Assembly: GCA_013360485.1 (NCBI GenBank)
Contig: JABWBN010000022.1
Span: 1-32,077 of the forward strand
Reading direction: 5' to 3'
DNA: 32,077 nt
From: Burkholderiaceae bacterium
Lineage (GTDB): Bacteria > Pseudomonadota > Gammaproteobacteria > Burkholderiales > Burkholderiaceae_C
Under the pieces are notes generated by a model. It had not been told where the DNA came from, did no database searches, and was given only the letters and a program-made list of their open reading frames with translations. A program made the translations under genes and the position numbers. Of this stretch, positions 8,223 to 17,262 are shown piece after piece (positions within the stretch are counted from its first letter, which is position 1; every line of letters starts with the position of its first letter).

Positions 8223-8891
8223 ATGAACGTTTTACTCGTCCTTGCCCATCCCGAGCGCCGCAGCTTCAACGGCGCCATGTTCGACACCGCCGAGGCCGCG
8301 CTGCGCGAGGCCGGCCACACCGTGGTCACCAGCGACCTGTATCGCATGGGCTACAACCCGGTCTCGGGCCGGCACAACTTCACCAGCGTCAAGGACGCCG
8401 GCTACCTGAAACTGCAGATCGAAGAGCTGTGGGCCGCCGAGACCGGCGGCTTCGCGCCCGACGTCGAAGCCGAGATTGCCAAGGTCGAGGCCGCCGACCT
8501 GATGATCTGGCAGTTCCCGATGTGGTGGTTCGGGCCACCGGCCATCCTCAAGGGTTGGGTCGATCGCACGTTCGCCATGGGCCGCACCTATGGCAACGGG
8601 CGCATCTACGATGCCGGCGCCTTCAAGGGCAAGCGAGCGCTGTTGTCGCTGACCACCGGCGGGCCCGAGGCCGCCTACGCGAAGGATGGCTTCAACGGCG
8701 ATCTGACGGCCATCCTCAAACCCATGCATCGTGGCATGCTGAACTTCACCGGCTTCTCGGTGCTACGGCCGCACGTCGTCTACGGCCCGGTGCGGGCAGA
8801 CGAGGCGCAGCGCCAGACCTGGTTGGCGCAATGGACGCAGCGCCTGCACAGCATCGCGACCGAAGTCCCTATAGACGTTGGCCGCTATTGA
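8223..8891 (+). CDS. NAD(P)H dehydrogenase (quinone), NQO1/MdaB-like flavoprotein
   Basis: The protein is 222 residues, with the start at ATG 8223 seven bases after the SDR stop. The flavodoxin-like fold is shown by MNVLLVLAHPERRSFNGAM (FMN/FAD phosphate loop region), and the NQO signature by DLMIWQFPMWWFGPPAILKGWVDRTFA and by LLSLTTGGPEAAY. Family enzymes reduce quinones or other electrophiles by two electrons using NAD(P)H in the cytoplasm, avoiding semiquinones. With the divergent LysR gene and SDR it forms a small unit that looks like a response to quinone or electrophile stress. The 3' end overlaps the convergent HAD phosphatase gene by 23 bases. Confidence 0.93.
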   Translation: MNVLLVLAHPERRSFNGAMFDTAEAALREAGHTVVTSDLYRMGYNPVSGRHNFTSVKDAGYLKLQIEELWAAETGGFAPDVEAEIAKVEAADLMIWQFPMWWFGPPAILKGWVDRTFAMGRTYGNGRIYDAGAFKGKRALLSLTTGGPEAAYAKDGFNGDLTAILKPMHRGMLNFTGFSVLRPHVVYGPVRADEAQRQTWLAQWTQRLHSIATEVPIDVGRY

Positions 8892-9600
8892 TCCGATCGG
8901 GCCGCCGGCGTGCACGGGCGAGCAACTCGATCACGCCATCCAGCGCATCCACCTGGGCCGCAACGGCTTGCGGCGGCACGCCCCCGTAGCCGCCGCTGAA
9001 CCACACGAAGGCGCAGCCGGCGGCTTGCGCGCAGGCGGCATCCAGCGCGCTGTCACCGATCAACCAGGCCTGCGCCGGGCTCACGCCCAGCTGTGCCAAC
9101 ACCTGCATCAGCGGCTGGCCGCTGGGCTTGAGCGCCACGGCATTGCCGGCATGCACCACCGCGTCGAACCGCGAATGCCAGCCCTGCGCCTCGAACAGCG
9201 CCTGCAACACCGGTCCCGCAGCGTTTGAACACACGGCCAACCGGCACCCGGCGGCGCGCGCCTGATCGAGCATTGCCGAGGCCCCCTCGTAGCAGCGTGC
9301 CTGCCGCGGCGCCAGCACCAGGTAGCGCTGCAACAATTGGGACAGGCTGGCGCGATCGCAGTCGCCGGGCGGCAACTCTGCGGCGCTGCGCAGGGCGGTG
9401 CGCAGCAGGCCCTGCAGGCCCAGGCTCAGGTGGTCGCGAACCGCGGCTTCGCTCCAGGGCTGCAGCCCGATGGCCGCAAGGACCTCGTTGAGCGCCTGGC
9501 GCATCGGCCGCAGCGTATCGATCAGCGTGCCGTCGACGTCGAACACCAGCACCTGCGGTGCCGGCAGCGGCGGCTCAGAGATCGAAGCGCCGGCTGTCAT
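8869..9600 (-). CDS. HAD-family phosphatase (phosphoglycolate-phosphatase-like)
   Basis: The protein is 243 residues from the ATG at 9600. HAD motif I is FDVDGTLIDT (nucleophile Asp21, acid Asp23), motif II is AVCSNA, motif III is the Lys in ALKPSGQP, and motif IV is IGDSALDAACAQAAG. A helical cap lies between motifs I and II, as in Gph-type enzymes. It removes phosphate from a small phosphorylated metabolite in the cytoplasm. As the last gene of the ABC transporter operon, overlapping the metallophosphoesterase gene by 26 bases, it probably acts on the phosphomonoester left after that enzyme cleaves the imported compound. The motif is DVDGT, not the DxAGT of phosphonatase, so phosphonate cleavage is unlikely. 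Confidence 0.93.
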   Translation of the reverse strand: MTAGASISEPPLPAPQVLVFDVDGTLIDTLRPMRQALNEVLAAIGLQPWSEAAVRDHLSLGLQGLLRTALRSAAELPPGDCDRASLSQLLQRYLVLAPRQARCYEGASAMLDQARAAGCRLAVCSNAAGPVLQALFEAQGWHSRFDAVVHAGNAVALKPSGQPLMQVLAQLGVSPAQAWLIGDSALDAACAQAAGCAFVWFSGGYGGVPPQAVAAQVDALDGVIELLARARRRPDRINSGQRL

Positions 9601-10369
9601 CGAGGAAGTCGTGGCTGTGCACCAGAGTCTGCTTGGCGTCGGCCAGCACCACCGCATACGCGGGTGGCTCGAAGCTGCCCGGCACGGCATCGCGACGATT
9701 CAGGTCCAGCGCCACCTGATGGTTGGTGGCGCGCAGGGTGGAAAACGGCACACCCTGCCAGCTGCCGCTGATGGGCCGGTGCACATGACCAAAGAAGAGG
9801 TGGCGCACACGCCCACGGTGCGGCGCCAGCACCTCGGAGAACGCCGATGCGTCGCGCAGTCCGATCGCATCCATGCTCGGCAGCCCGACGTCGAACGGCG
9901 GGTGGTGCATCGCGATCCACAACGGCACGTCGCCACTGTCGCGCAGCCGGTCGGCCAACCATTGGCAGCGGCGCGGGCAATACACACCGTGCGAGACGCC
10001 GGGCTCGTTGGTGTCGAGCATCAGCAGCAGGCCCTGCGCAAAGGGCAGCGCCTGCTGCACGTAGCCGGCCCCGTCGACCGGCGTGGTCGCGAACTGCCGG
10101 CAGAACGCCACGCGGTCATCGTGATTGCCGATCATCAAGTGCACCGGCATGGGCAAGGCCGCCAAGGTATCCTGAAGCGCACCATAGGCCGCCGGCTCGC
10201 CCAGGTGAGCCAGGTCACCCGTGACGATGCAGAACGCCGCATCGCCATGCTCGGTCGCCATGCTGCGCACTGCCGCCTGCAGCCGCTGGTGCGGGTCGTT
10301 GCCGTAGAGCAACTGGCCCGGCGGCACGAGGTGGGTGTCGGTCAGGTGCAGGAACTTGGTCCAGGCCAT
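9575..10369 (-). CDS. Calcineurin-like metallophosphoesterase (GpdQ/CpdA type)
   Basis: The protein is 264 residues. All metal-binding motifs are present: D11-T-H13, GD52, GNHD (82-84), H155/H156 in AMHHPPFD and GHVH (195-197). This set and length match class III cyclic nucleotide or glycerophosphodiester phosphodiesterases such as CpdA and GpdQ. No signal peptide is present, so it acts in the cytoplasm. It lies two bases after the solute-binding-protein gene and before a HAD phosphatase. In this context, hydrolysis of an imported phosphodiester (for example glycerophosphodiesters) is more likely than cAMP turnover, but this is inference. Confidence 0.93.
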   Translation of the reverse strand: MAWTKFLHLTDTHLVPPGQLLYGNDPHQRLQAAVRSMATEHGDAAFCIVTGDLAHLGEPAAYGALQDTLAALPMPVHLMIGNHDDRVAFCRQFATTPVDGAGYVQQALPFAQGLLLMLDTNEPGVSHGVYCPRRCQWLADRLRDSGDVPLWIAMHHPPFDVGLPSMDAIGLRDASAFSEVLAPHRGRVRHLFFGHVHRPISGSWQGVPFSTLRATNHQVALDLNRRDAVPGSFEPPAYAVVLADAKQTLVHSHDFLDDSRRFDL

Positions 10370-10371
10370 GC

Positions 10372-11652
10372 TCAGTCCCAGCGCCCGCCGCGGGGCAGCA
10401 ACTGCTGCACGTCGGCGGTCATGTCCTTGAGCACGGCGCGTGGTTCCGCGGCCCGCTTGCCCGAGACGATGGTCTGCAGGTGGTCCTTGATGACGTCGGT
10501 GATCTTCAAGCCGTTCTCGCCCGGGAAGGCGTACCAGCGCGTCAGCAACGGCAGTTGCTTCACCGCGGTGTAGTTGTTCGGGTTCTGGACGTAGAAGTCC
10601 TTCAGGTAGATCTCGTTGGCCACCTTGTTGGGCGGCATGTAGCCGGTGGTGCGCGCCACGATGGCCGCGCCGATCGGGCCGGTCCAGAACTTCAGCACCT
10701 CCCAGGCGGCCTGCCGCTTCTTCGGATCCTGGGTGACGATGACGCCCAAGTTGCCACCGGCGGGCAGGCGGCCGGTGCCCTCCTTCACATCCGGGAAGGC
10801 ATGCGTCTTCAAGGTGAACTTGCCGCCCACCATGCCGGTGACCTTGGCCAGGTCGGATGTCGAGGTCACATGGATGCCCGTCTTGCCGGCAGCGAAGGCC
10901 GCTCGTGCATCGGGCTGCGACAGGTTGGGCATCCGGGCTTCCTGAACCAGGCGCGCGTAGAGGTCGATCGCGAACTGGCCGGCTGGTCCGTCGAAGGCCA
11001 CCTTCTTCTCGTCGGCGCTGAGCATGCTGCCGCCCTGGCTCAGCACCGGCGCCTGCCACAGCCAGTTGCCCGTGATGTCCCAGGCCATGGTGACGCCGTT
11101 GACATCCGTACCCAGCGCGCGGATGCGGTTGGCCAGCGCGATCACGCCGTCCCAGGTGGTGGGCAGCTTGTCGGGGTCGCCGCCGGCGCGCTTGACGAGA
11201 TCGAGGTTGTAGTAGGTGATGGGTAGCGAAATCGCGAATGGCAGCGCGTAGACCTTGCCGTTCTGCGTGCCGATGTCGAACATGGCCTGGTGGAAGCCCT
11301 GCACGCCGAAGTTCTTCTCGGCCTTGATGAAGCCATCGAGCGGTACCGCGATCTTGCGATCGACCAGGATGCGGATGCGGTTCAGGCCCTGGAAGGTGAT
11401 GTCGGGCGTCTGGCGCGTGATGGCCTCGCGCAGCACCTTCTGCGTGCCTTCCTCGTAGCTCTCGTAGGGCGCGCGAAAGCTCACCTTGATGTCCGGTTGC
11501 AGTTTCGCGAACTCGGCGGCGATCTGCTTGTTGGTCTCGTCGAACAGCTCGCCGTAGGGGTACTGGATGACGATCTCGGTGGGCGCGGCATGGGCGAGTG
11601 CGGCGGTCAGGGCCAGCAGGCCAGCGGCCAGGGTGTGCAGCGTGGGTTTCAT
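10372..11652 (-). CDS. Extracellular solute-binding protein (family 1, UgpB-like)
   Basis: The protein is 426 residues with a Sec signal (KPTLHTLAAGLLALTAALAHAA, cleavage after AHA) and GGAG nine bases before the ATG. The mature part has the family 1 binding-protein pattern: IAAEFAKLQPDIKV near the N-terminus, PDITFQG, KVYALPFAISLPITYYNLDLVKRAG in the hinge region, FAAGKTGIHVTST, and LPAGGNLGVIVTQDPKKRQAAWEVLKFWT. It captures the substrate in the periplasm and delivers it to the two permeases upstream. UgpB-like family membership suggests glycerol-3-phosphate, its diesters or a sugar. The two phosphatases downstream favour a phosphoester. Confidence 0.93.
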   Translation of the reverse strand: MKPTLHTLAAGLLALTAALAHAAPTEIVIQYPYGELFDETNKQIAAEFAKLQPDIKVSFRAPYESYEEGTQKVLREAITRQTPDITFQGLNRIRILVDRKIAVPLDGFIKAEKNFGVQGFHQAMFDIGTQNGKVYALPFAISLPITYYNLDLVKRAGGDPDKLPTTWDGVIALANRIRALGTDVNGVTMAWDITGNWLWQAPVLSQGGSMLSADEKKVAFDGPAGQFAIDLYARLVQEARMPNLSQPDARAAFAAGKTGIHVTSTSDLAKVTGMVGGKFTLKTHAFPDVKEGTGRLPAGGNLGVIVTQDPKKRQAAWEVLKFWTGPIGAAIVARTTGYMPPNKVANEIYLKDFYVQNPNNYTAVKQLPLLTRWYAFPGENGLKITDVIKDHLQTIVSGKRAAEPRAVLKDMTADVQQLLPRGGRWD

Positions 11653-11698
11653 GGTGAGCGGCTCCGGTGCGTGGGGGAACGAGGTGGGGTGGCGGCGC

Positions 11699-12544
11699 TC
11701 ACTTCATGCCGGTGAGCGTGATGCCTTCGATGAAGCGGCGTTGCGCCAGCAGGAACGCGACCACCAGCGGCGTGATCACCACCAGCGCGGCGGCCATCAG
11801 CGCGCCGTAGTTCGTGCCGGCTTCCTGGTTGCGGAACTGCGCCACGCCCAATGGCGGCGTCAGCAGTTCGGGGCTGTTGATGACGATCAGCGGCCAGAAG
11901 TAGTCGTTCCAGTGCGCCACGACCGAGAAAATGCCGAAGGCCGTGACCGCCGGCCAGGCCGTGGGCAACATCACGCGCCAGACGATGCCCAGCTCCGAAA
12001 GCCCGTCGATGCGTGCGGCGTCGATCAGGTCGTTGGGCACGGTCTTGAAGTACTGACGCAGCAGGAAGATGCCGAACACCGACAGCGTCCACGGGGCAAT
12101 CAAAGCTGCATAACTGTCGAGCAGGCCCAGCGTGTGCAGCAGCAGGAACACCGGCACCGCCACCGCATGCTGCGGCACCAGCAGCCCCAGCAGCACCAGC
12201 GCCATCAGCGTCTCGCGGCCACGGAAGTCCAGCTTGGCCAGCGCATAGGCCGCCGGCATCGCCACCAGCAACTGCAGCACGTAGATGCTGGCCGTGACGA
12301 CAAGGCCGTTGAGCACAAGCCGCAGGATGGGCGCCTTGGCGAAGGCGGTGTGCAGGTTGTCCAGCAGCGCGAACTTCTGCGGCAGCCAGTGCAGCACGTC
12401 GCTGTAGATCTCCGTCTCCGGCTTGCTGGCGGTCGACAGCATCCACGCAAACGGCAGCAGCGTGAACAGCGCCAGCACCGCCAGCGCCAGATGGCGTGCG
12501 AACTGTGGGGCCAGCGGCAACACCCGGGTTCGCAGCGGCTTCAT
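11699..12544 (-). CDS. ABC transporter permease (UgpE/MalG-like)
   Basis: The protein is 281 residues. The start at 12544 (MKPLRTRV) is fixed by an ATGA overlap with the stop of the preceding permease. Six membrane helices can be seen, starting with LALAVLALFTLLPFAWMLSTASKP, the standard N-terminal helix of MalG-type permeases. The coupling EAA-like loop, IDAARIDGLSELGIVWRVMLPTAWPAV, contacts the ATPase. The C-terminus FIEGITLTGMK is typical of the family (xGxTxGAVKG variant). It forms the inner-membrane channel with the other permease. Confidence 0.95.
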   Translation of the reverse strand: MKPLRTRVLPLAPQFARHLALAVLALFTLLPFAWMLSTASKPETEIYSDVLHWLPQKFALLDNLHTAFAKAPILRLVLNGLVVTASIYVLQLLVAMPAAYALAKLDFRGRETLMALVLLGLLVPQHAVAVPVFLLLHTLGLLDSYAALIAPWTLSVFGIFLLRQYFKTVPNDLIDAARIDGLSELGIVWRVMLPTAWPAVTAFGIFSVVAHWNDYFWPLIVINSPELLTPPLGVAQFRNQEAGTNYGALMAAALVVITPLVVAFLLAQRRFIEGITLTGMK

Positions 12545-13467
12545 GTGTAGTGCACCCGGCGATCCAGCCAACGCGACTTGACCAGCGTGATGAGCAGCAC
12601 GATGGCCAGGAAGATCACTGTCACCGCAGACGCATAGCCCGAGCGGAAAAACTCGAAGCCTTCGGCGTACAACGTGTAGACCAGTACTTCGGTGGCCTTG
12701 TTTGGCCCGCCTTTGGTGAGCACCTGCACGGTGTCGAACACCTGGAAAGACTTGATGCTGCTGACCACCACCACAAACAGGGTCACCGGCGCCAGCATCG
12801 GCCATGTCACCAGGCGGAAGCGGGCCCAGCCAGCGGGCACGCCGTCGATGGCAGCGGCCTCGTACAGTGGCCGCGGGACCCCGAGCAGGCCGGCGCTGAA
12901 CAACACCATGTTGAAGCCGAAGCCCTGCCAGATGCCGATCACCGCCAGCACCCACAGCGCCAGCCCTTCTTCATTGAGCCAGTTGTGCGTCTGCAGGCCC
13001 AGGCCGCGCAGACCCAGGTTCACCAGGCCGAAGTTCGGGTGGAGCATGAACTCCCACACCAGCGCCATCGCGATCAACGTGGCCATCACCGGCAGGAAGA
13101 AGATCGCCCGGTAGGTGGTTTGGCCACACGCCAGGCCGTGGATCAGCAAAGCGGCGGCGAGCCCCAGCCCCACCGATCCCGGCACCACCACCAGGCTGTA
13201 CAGCGCGGTATTGGTCAACGACTTCCAGAACACGCGGTCGGCCCACAGCGCCTGGTAGTTGTCCAGGCCGATGAACGCCAGCGCATCGGCACCGAGTTGG
13301 TAGTCCGTGAGCGACAGCCCCAGCACCACGGCCAATGGGCCGATCAGAAGCATCACCATCAGCAGGGCAGCGGGAGCCGCCAGCGCATGCCCGATGCGCA
13401 ATGGCCAGTTCGGCACCGTCGCGCGCCGCGGCATCGGCATCACCAGCCCTGGCGAGAGATCAGCCAT
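12541..13467 (-). CDS. ABC transporter permease (UgpA/MalF-like)
   Basis: About 308 residues from the ATG at 13467 (MADLSPG), which overlaps the ATPase stop by eight bases; an internal ATG (MPMPRR) is also possible. Membrane helices include APAALLMVMLLIGPLAVVLGLSL and PVMATLIAMALVWEFML. The family features FFLPVMAT, GLVNLGLRGLG and the EAA loop YEAAAIDGVPAGWARFRLVTWPML are present. The motif LTKGGPNKATEVLVYTLYAEGF is the usual MalF-type signature. It pairs with the downstream permease. Confidence 0.94.
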   Translation of the reverse strand: MADLSPGLVMPMPRRATVPNWPLRIGHALAAPAALLMVMLLIGPLAVVLGLSLTDYQLGADALAFIGLDNYQALWADRVFWKSLTNTALYSLVVVPGSVGLGLAAALLIHGLACGQTTYRAIFFLPVMATLIAMALVWEFMLHPNFGLVNLGLRGLGLQTHNWLNEEGLALWVLAVIGIWQGFGFNMVLFSAGLLGVPRPLYEAAAIDGVPAGWARFRLVTWPMLAPVTLFVVVVSSIKSFQVFDTVQVLTKGGPNKATEVLVYTLYAEGFEFFRSGYASAVTVIFLAIVLLITLVKSRWLDRRVHYT

Positions 13468-14602
13468 GGGCGGGCTCCGCCAACGCGAGGCGCCTGCCCT
13501 CGGCGTCGAATGCCAACGCACGGCCGGGCTCGAACCTCAGGCTGAGTACGGCGCCTCTTTCGGGCAGCGCGCCCAGGGCATCGCAGCGCGCCACCACGAC
13601 ATCGCCGCCCGGCGCCAGCTCGGCGTGCACCAGCACCTCGCTGCCCAGGTGTTCGTGGCCGGTGATCGTGGCGCGCACGCCGGTGCGCGACCAGGGTGCA
13701 AAGCGCAGCGCCTCGGGTCGCAGCCCCAGGGTCAAGCGCTGGCCTGCGCGGGCATCGGCCAGGTGCAGCCCGACGGGTACGCCATGGTGCAGCACGGGGC
13801 CCTCGCTGTCGGTCTCGCAGGTCAGGCGGTTCAGTCGCGGATTGCCCAGGAACTCGGCCACCCTCAGGTTCACGGGGTTGAAGTAGATCTCGGCCGGGCT
13901 GGCCACCTGCAGCAGCTCGCCGCCCAGCATCACCGCCAGTCGGTCGGACATGGTCATCGCCTCGGCCTGATCGTGCGTCACGTAGACGAACGTGCCGCTC
14001 AACTTGCGGTGCAGCGCCACGATCTCGCTGCGCATCTGCACGCGCAGGTTGGCGTCCAGGTTCGACAGTGGTTCGTCCATCAGGAAGGCCTGCGGCCGGC
14101 GCACCATGGCCCGGCCCAGGGCAGTGCGCTGGCGCTGCCCCCCCGACAGCTGCCCGGGCTTGCGCGCAAGCAGATGGCTGATGTCAAGCAGTTGCGCCGC
14201 AGCCAACACCTCGATGTCGATCTGCCGCCGCGTCTCGCGGCTGCCGGGCCACAGCCGACCCAGCAGGGGCAGACGCTGCCAGCGGCTGAGGCGTCGCACG
14301 GCCAATGGCACGGCGATGTTGTCGCGCACGCTCAGGTGCGGGTATAGCGCGTAGCTCTGGAACACCATCGCGATGTCGCGCGCGCCCGGGGCCAGCTCGT
14401 CGATGCTGCGGCCGGCCATGTGCACCTCGCCGGCATCCTGCGCCTCCAGGCCCGCCAGTATGCGCAGCAGCGTCGACTTGCCGCAACCCGACGGTCCGAC
14501 CAGCGAGATGAACTCGCCGTCCTGCACATCCAGGCTCACGCCCTTGAGCACCGGCGTGGCGCCGAATGACTTGTGCAGGTTGCGGATTCGAATCTCGGCC
14601 AT
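13460..14602 (-). CDS. ABC transporter ATPase (UgpC/MalK-like)
   Basis: The protein is 380 residues. Walker A is GPSGCGKST (36-44), the Q-loop is Gln83, the signature is LSGGQRQR (153-160), Walker B is AFLMDEP (about 173-179) and the switch is VTHDQAEAMT. The C-terminal about 140 residues are a TOBE/MOP-type regulatory domain as in MalK and UgpC. An extra stretch of about 18 residues (SRWQRLPLLGRLWPGSRE) lies in the helical subdomain between the Q-loop and signature, unlike most relatives. It is the first gene of the operon and hydrolyses ATP to drive import. Confidence 0.94.
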   Translation of the reverse strand: MAEIRIRNLHKSFGATPVLKGVSLDVQDGEFISLVGPSGCGKSTLLRILAGLEAQDAGEVHMAGRSIDELAPGARDIAMVFQSYALYPHLSVRDNIAVPLAVRRLSRWQRLPLLGRLWPGSRETRRQIDIEVLAAAQLLDISHLLARKPGQLSGGQRQRTALGRAMVRRPQAFLMDEPLSNLDANLRVQMRSEIVALHRKLSGTFVYVTHDQAEAMTMSDRLAVMLGGELLQVASPAEIYFNPVNLRVAEFLGNPRLNRLTCETDSEGPVLHHGVPVGLHLADARAGQRLTLGLRPEALRFAPWSRTGVRATITGHEHLGSEVLVHAELAPGGDVVVARCDALGALPERGAVLSLRFEPGRALAFDAEGRRLALAEPAHG

Positions 14603-14650
14603 GGCGGTGTGCAGGAGGCGGCGAGCGCTTTTCTGACGATGGGCTCGAGC

Positions 14651-14665
14651 ATCGCGTCACGCGAT
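14651..14665. promoter_or_regulatory. Perfect LysR-type palindrome between the ABC operon and its LysR gene
   Basis: ATCGCGT-C-ACGCGAT is a perfect interrupted palindrome with seven-base arms and the T-N11-A spacing of LysR sites. It lies midway in the 118-base divergent gap, 48 bases from the ATPase start and 55 from the LysR start. It is very probably the regulator's main recognition site, controlling both directions. Confidence 0.75.
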
Positions 14666-14720
14666 GTCACAGCCATGAAAAGATCCGCGCGCATTCTTGC
14701 GATGCACATAGACGCCGTCG

Positions 14721-15620
14721 ATGAAGCTGATGAGCCTTCTCAGGGGCTTTCATGCCGTCGCCCGAGCAGGAAGCATCACTGGGGGCGCACGGCTGGCCGG
14801 CGTGAGCCAGCCCACCTTGAGCGCGCAGCTGGCCGAGCTGGAGCGCCACTACCAGGTGGAGCTGTTCTACCGGCGCGGGCGCCGCGTGGCGATCACCCCG
14901 CTTGGCATGGCCCTGCGCGAACGCACGCACCGGTTGTTCGAACTGGAGGCCGAGGCACTGGGGCTGCTGAGCGCCAACGCCAGCACGCTGACCGGCGAAC
15001 TGCGCATCGCCGCCGTGGGCCCATACAACGTGATGCGCCTGCTGGCCGGATTTCGCGTCGAACATCCGCACCTGCAGGTGCAGGTGGCCACCGGCGACAG
15101 CGCGCTGGTGATGGCCCGCGTGCTCGACTTCGCCGCCGACCTGGGACTGGTGGTCGAGCGCCCCTCAGACCCGCTTCTGGATGCCCAGCCGCTGCGCCGC
15201 CAGCCGCTGTGGCTGTTGGCGCCCACCAACCATGCGCTGGCCAGCAGACCCCAGGTGCGGCTGGTAGACCTGGCCGGCGAGCCATTCGTCGTGCGCGACA
15301 GTGGCTCCACCACCCAGCGTGTGTTCGAGGCTGCGCTCGCGCAGGCCGGCGTGACCATCCGGGTCGCCCTGCGGGTCGGCAGCCGCGAAGCCGTGCGCGA
15401 AGCCGTGGCCCAAGGCCTCGGGCTGGGCATCGTGGCCGACATCGGCTACGTGCCGGGGCCGGGCCTGGTGGGCATACCCTTTGCCGAGCCGCAGATGGCC
15501 ACGCACGCACACCTGATCTGGTTGGCCAGCCGACGCGACGCCCGGCTGATCCGCAGTTTCGCCGCATACGCAGGAGCGGCTACGCCCGCACCTGCCACCA
15601 GCCGACAGCGGTCGGGGTGA
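14721..15620 (+). CDS. LysR-family regulator divergent from the ABC transporter operon
   Basis: The protein is 299 residues. The N-terminal helix-turn-helix is GSITGGARLAGVSQPTLSAQLAELERHYQVELFYRRGRRVAITPLG. The substrate domain starts at LRIAAVGPYNVMRLL and includes VRDSGSTTQRVFEAAL and the allosteric GLGLGIVADIG region. The SGSTTQRVFE segment resembles regulators that sense phosphate-bearing or other small anionic ligands, such as CysB/CbbR relatives, but the ligand cannot be deduced. The start ATG at 14721 has no clear ribosome site; an in-frame ATG at 14730 is possible. It is expected to activate the transport and salvage operon in response to its substrate. Confidence 0.93.
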   Translation: MKLMSLLRGFHAVARAGSITGGARLAGVSQPTLSAQLAELERHYQVELFYRRGRRVAITPLGMALRERTHRLFELEAEALGLLSANASTLTGELRIAAVGPYNVMRLLAGFRVEHPHLQVQVATGDSALVMARVLDFAADLGLVVERPSDPLLDAQPLRRQPLWLLAPTNHALASRPQVRLVDLAGEPFVVRDSGSTTQRVFEAALAQAGVTIRVALRVGSREAVREAVAQGLGLGIVADIGYVPGPGLVGIPFAEPQMATHAHLIWLASRRDARLIRSFAAYAGAATPAPATSRQRSG

Positions 15621-15681
15621 CCGCGCCACCGCCTCGTTCACCCGTGCGGGTGCCAAGCCACCGTGGTCGCGCCGCCGCCGC

Positions 15682-17262
15682 TCAGGCTGCGGATACGTCG
15701 AGCTTGAAGCGCGCCACCAACTGATTGAGCCGCTGAGCCTGCTGCTGCAGAGACGCGGCCGCCGCTGCCGACTGCTCGGCCAAGGCCGCGTTTTGCTGGG
15801 CCACGTTGTCCAGGGCCTGGATCGACGTATGCGCCTGGCATACGTTCTGCCGTTGCCCCTGCGCTTCCCCGCTGATGCCGGCGATCATGCTGGACACGCT
15901 CTTGACCGACTTCATGATCTCCTCGGTCGTGCTGCCGGCGCGGCGAACCTGGGTGCTTCCGCAGGCCACTTTTTCCATCGAGGCGACGATCAACGACTTG
16001 ATCTCGCGCGCCGCAGTGGCGCTGCGCTGCGCCAGCGTACGCACCTCTGCCGCCACGACCGCGAATCCCCTGCCCTGCTCACCGGCTCGGGCCGCCTCGA
16101 CCGCGGCATTCAGCGCCAGGATGTTGGTCTGGAACGCGATGCCGTCGATGATGGCGGTGATGTCGGCGATCTTGCGCGAAGCCCCGTCGATCTCGTCCAT
16201 GGTAGAGACCGCCTCTGCGACCACCGCGCCGCCGCGCGTGGCCACTTCCTGGGCCTGCGAGGCCAGCTGATCGGCGGACCCGGCCGAACCGGCCGTATGC
16301 TCGACCGACGCGTTGAGGTTGCTGATCGCTCCGATCGCGCCATGCAAGGTCATGGCCGCCTGCTCGGTCCGGTCGCTGAGGTCCTGGCTGCCCCGGGCGA
16401 TCTCGCTGCTGGCCACCGCGATGTCCGAGCACGCCAGGCGCACGCCGGAGGCCAGCTCGAACAGGGACCGACGCATCGACTCCAGCGCTGTCGCCAACTG
16501 CCCCAGTTCATCGCCGCGATCCACCTTCACCGCCACCGCCAGGTCGTGACCAGCCATGCGCTGCGTCACGGCCACAGCGGCACCGATGCCGCTGGTGATG
16601 TCGCGGGTGATCCAGTACGCGGCCCAGCCGCCCAGCGCCAGCGCTGCGAGCGAGAACCCGATCACGAGCCAGACGGCCATGCTGGCGCCCTGGGTGGCAT
16701 GGGCCGAAGCCGAACGCCTTTGGTCGACATCCCACGTCGCGAGCTTTGCCAGTGCAGCCGCCCAGGCCTGCTGGCGCTCGGACCACTTGGCCTGGTTCGA
16801 TGACATCTGTTCGCGAATCGCGAAGAAAGCGGCAGCTTCGCCCCGATCCCCGGCCTCCTTCTGACCCAGGGCGACGACTTCACGCGCCGCCGTCGCTGCC
16901 TTGGTCACATCGGCCAGCAGTCCCTGCACGTCGGCATCGGAGGGAAGCTGGGCGCCCACCGCGGCCGCCTGGTCCTCGTAGCGCTTCCAGGCAACGCCGG
17001 CCCTGCCCATCATTTTCGGTGCATCGCTGAGTTCGCCGCCGGGAAAGTCGCGCAGCGCGAACATGAACGTCGTTGCCTCCCGCTCGAGCGCCTTCAGCGC
17101 GTCACCGCGTTGCGCGCCTTTGGCAGCCACAGCGTCCAGCGTCGCCGCCAAGCCACCGATGTGGTGCAAGGAAAGCACCGATATCGCCCCGAGCATGCCA
17201 AGCACCATTCCGAATCCCAGTGCAAGCCGATGACCCAGTCGCAGGCGGGACAGAACGTTCAT
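15682..17262 (-). CDS. Methyl-accepting chemotaxis protein
   Basis: The protein is 526 residues from the ATG at 17262, with GGAG eight bases upstream. Residues about 12-35 are the first membrane helix, about 36-190 a periplasmic helical sensor of unassigned ligand, and [24 protein letters not shown] the second helix, followed by a HAMP linker. The cytoplasmic signalling hairpin carries the invariant tip [44 protein letters not shown]. No C-terminal CheR-binding pentapeptide is seen; the protein ends [11 protein letters not shown]. It lies next to the divergent zinc operon, 355 bases from zur. Confidence 0.95.
   Translation of the reverse strand: MNVLSRLRLGHRLALGFGMVLGMLGAISVLSLHHIGGLAATLDAVAAKGAQRGDALKALEREATTFMFALRDFPGGELSDAPKMMGRAGVAWKRYEDQAAAVGAQLPSDADVQGLLADVTKAATAAREVVALGQKEAGDRGEAAAFFAIREQMSSNQAKWSERQQAWAAALAKLATWDVDQRRSASAHATQGASMAVWLVIGFSLAALALGGWAAYWITRDITSGIGAAVAVTQRMAGHDLAVAVKVDRGDELGQLATALESMRRSLFELASGVRLACSDIAVASSEIARGSQDLSDRTEQAAMTLHGAIGAISNLNASVEHTAGSAGSADQLASQAQEVATRGGAVVAEAVSTMDEIDGASRKIADITAIIDGIAFQTNILALNAAVEAARAGEQGRGFAVVAAEVRTLAQRSATAAREIKSLIVASMEKVACGSTQVRRAGSTTEEIMKSVKSVSSMIAGISGEAQGQRQNVCQAHTSIQALDNVAQQNAALAEQSAAAAASLQQQAQRLNQLVARFKLDVSAA

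Noticed and set aside
8869-9600. Phosphonatase PhnX and a 2-aminoethylphosphonate operon
   Set aside because: Motif I is DVDGT rather than the phosphonatase form, and no PhnW transaminase is present.
15639-15652. CACCCG/CGGGTG hairpin between the convergent LysR and chemoreceptor genes as a terminator
   Set aside because: The loop is only two bases, the stem is short and no T-run follows.
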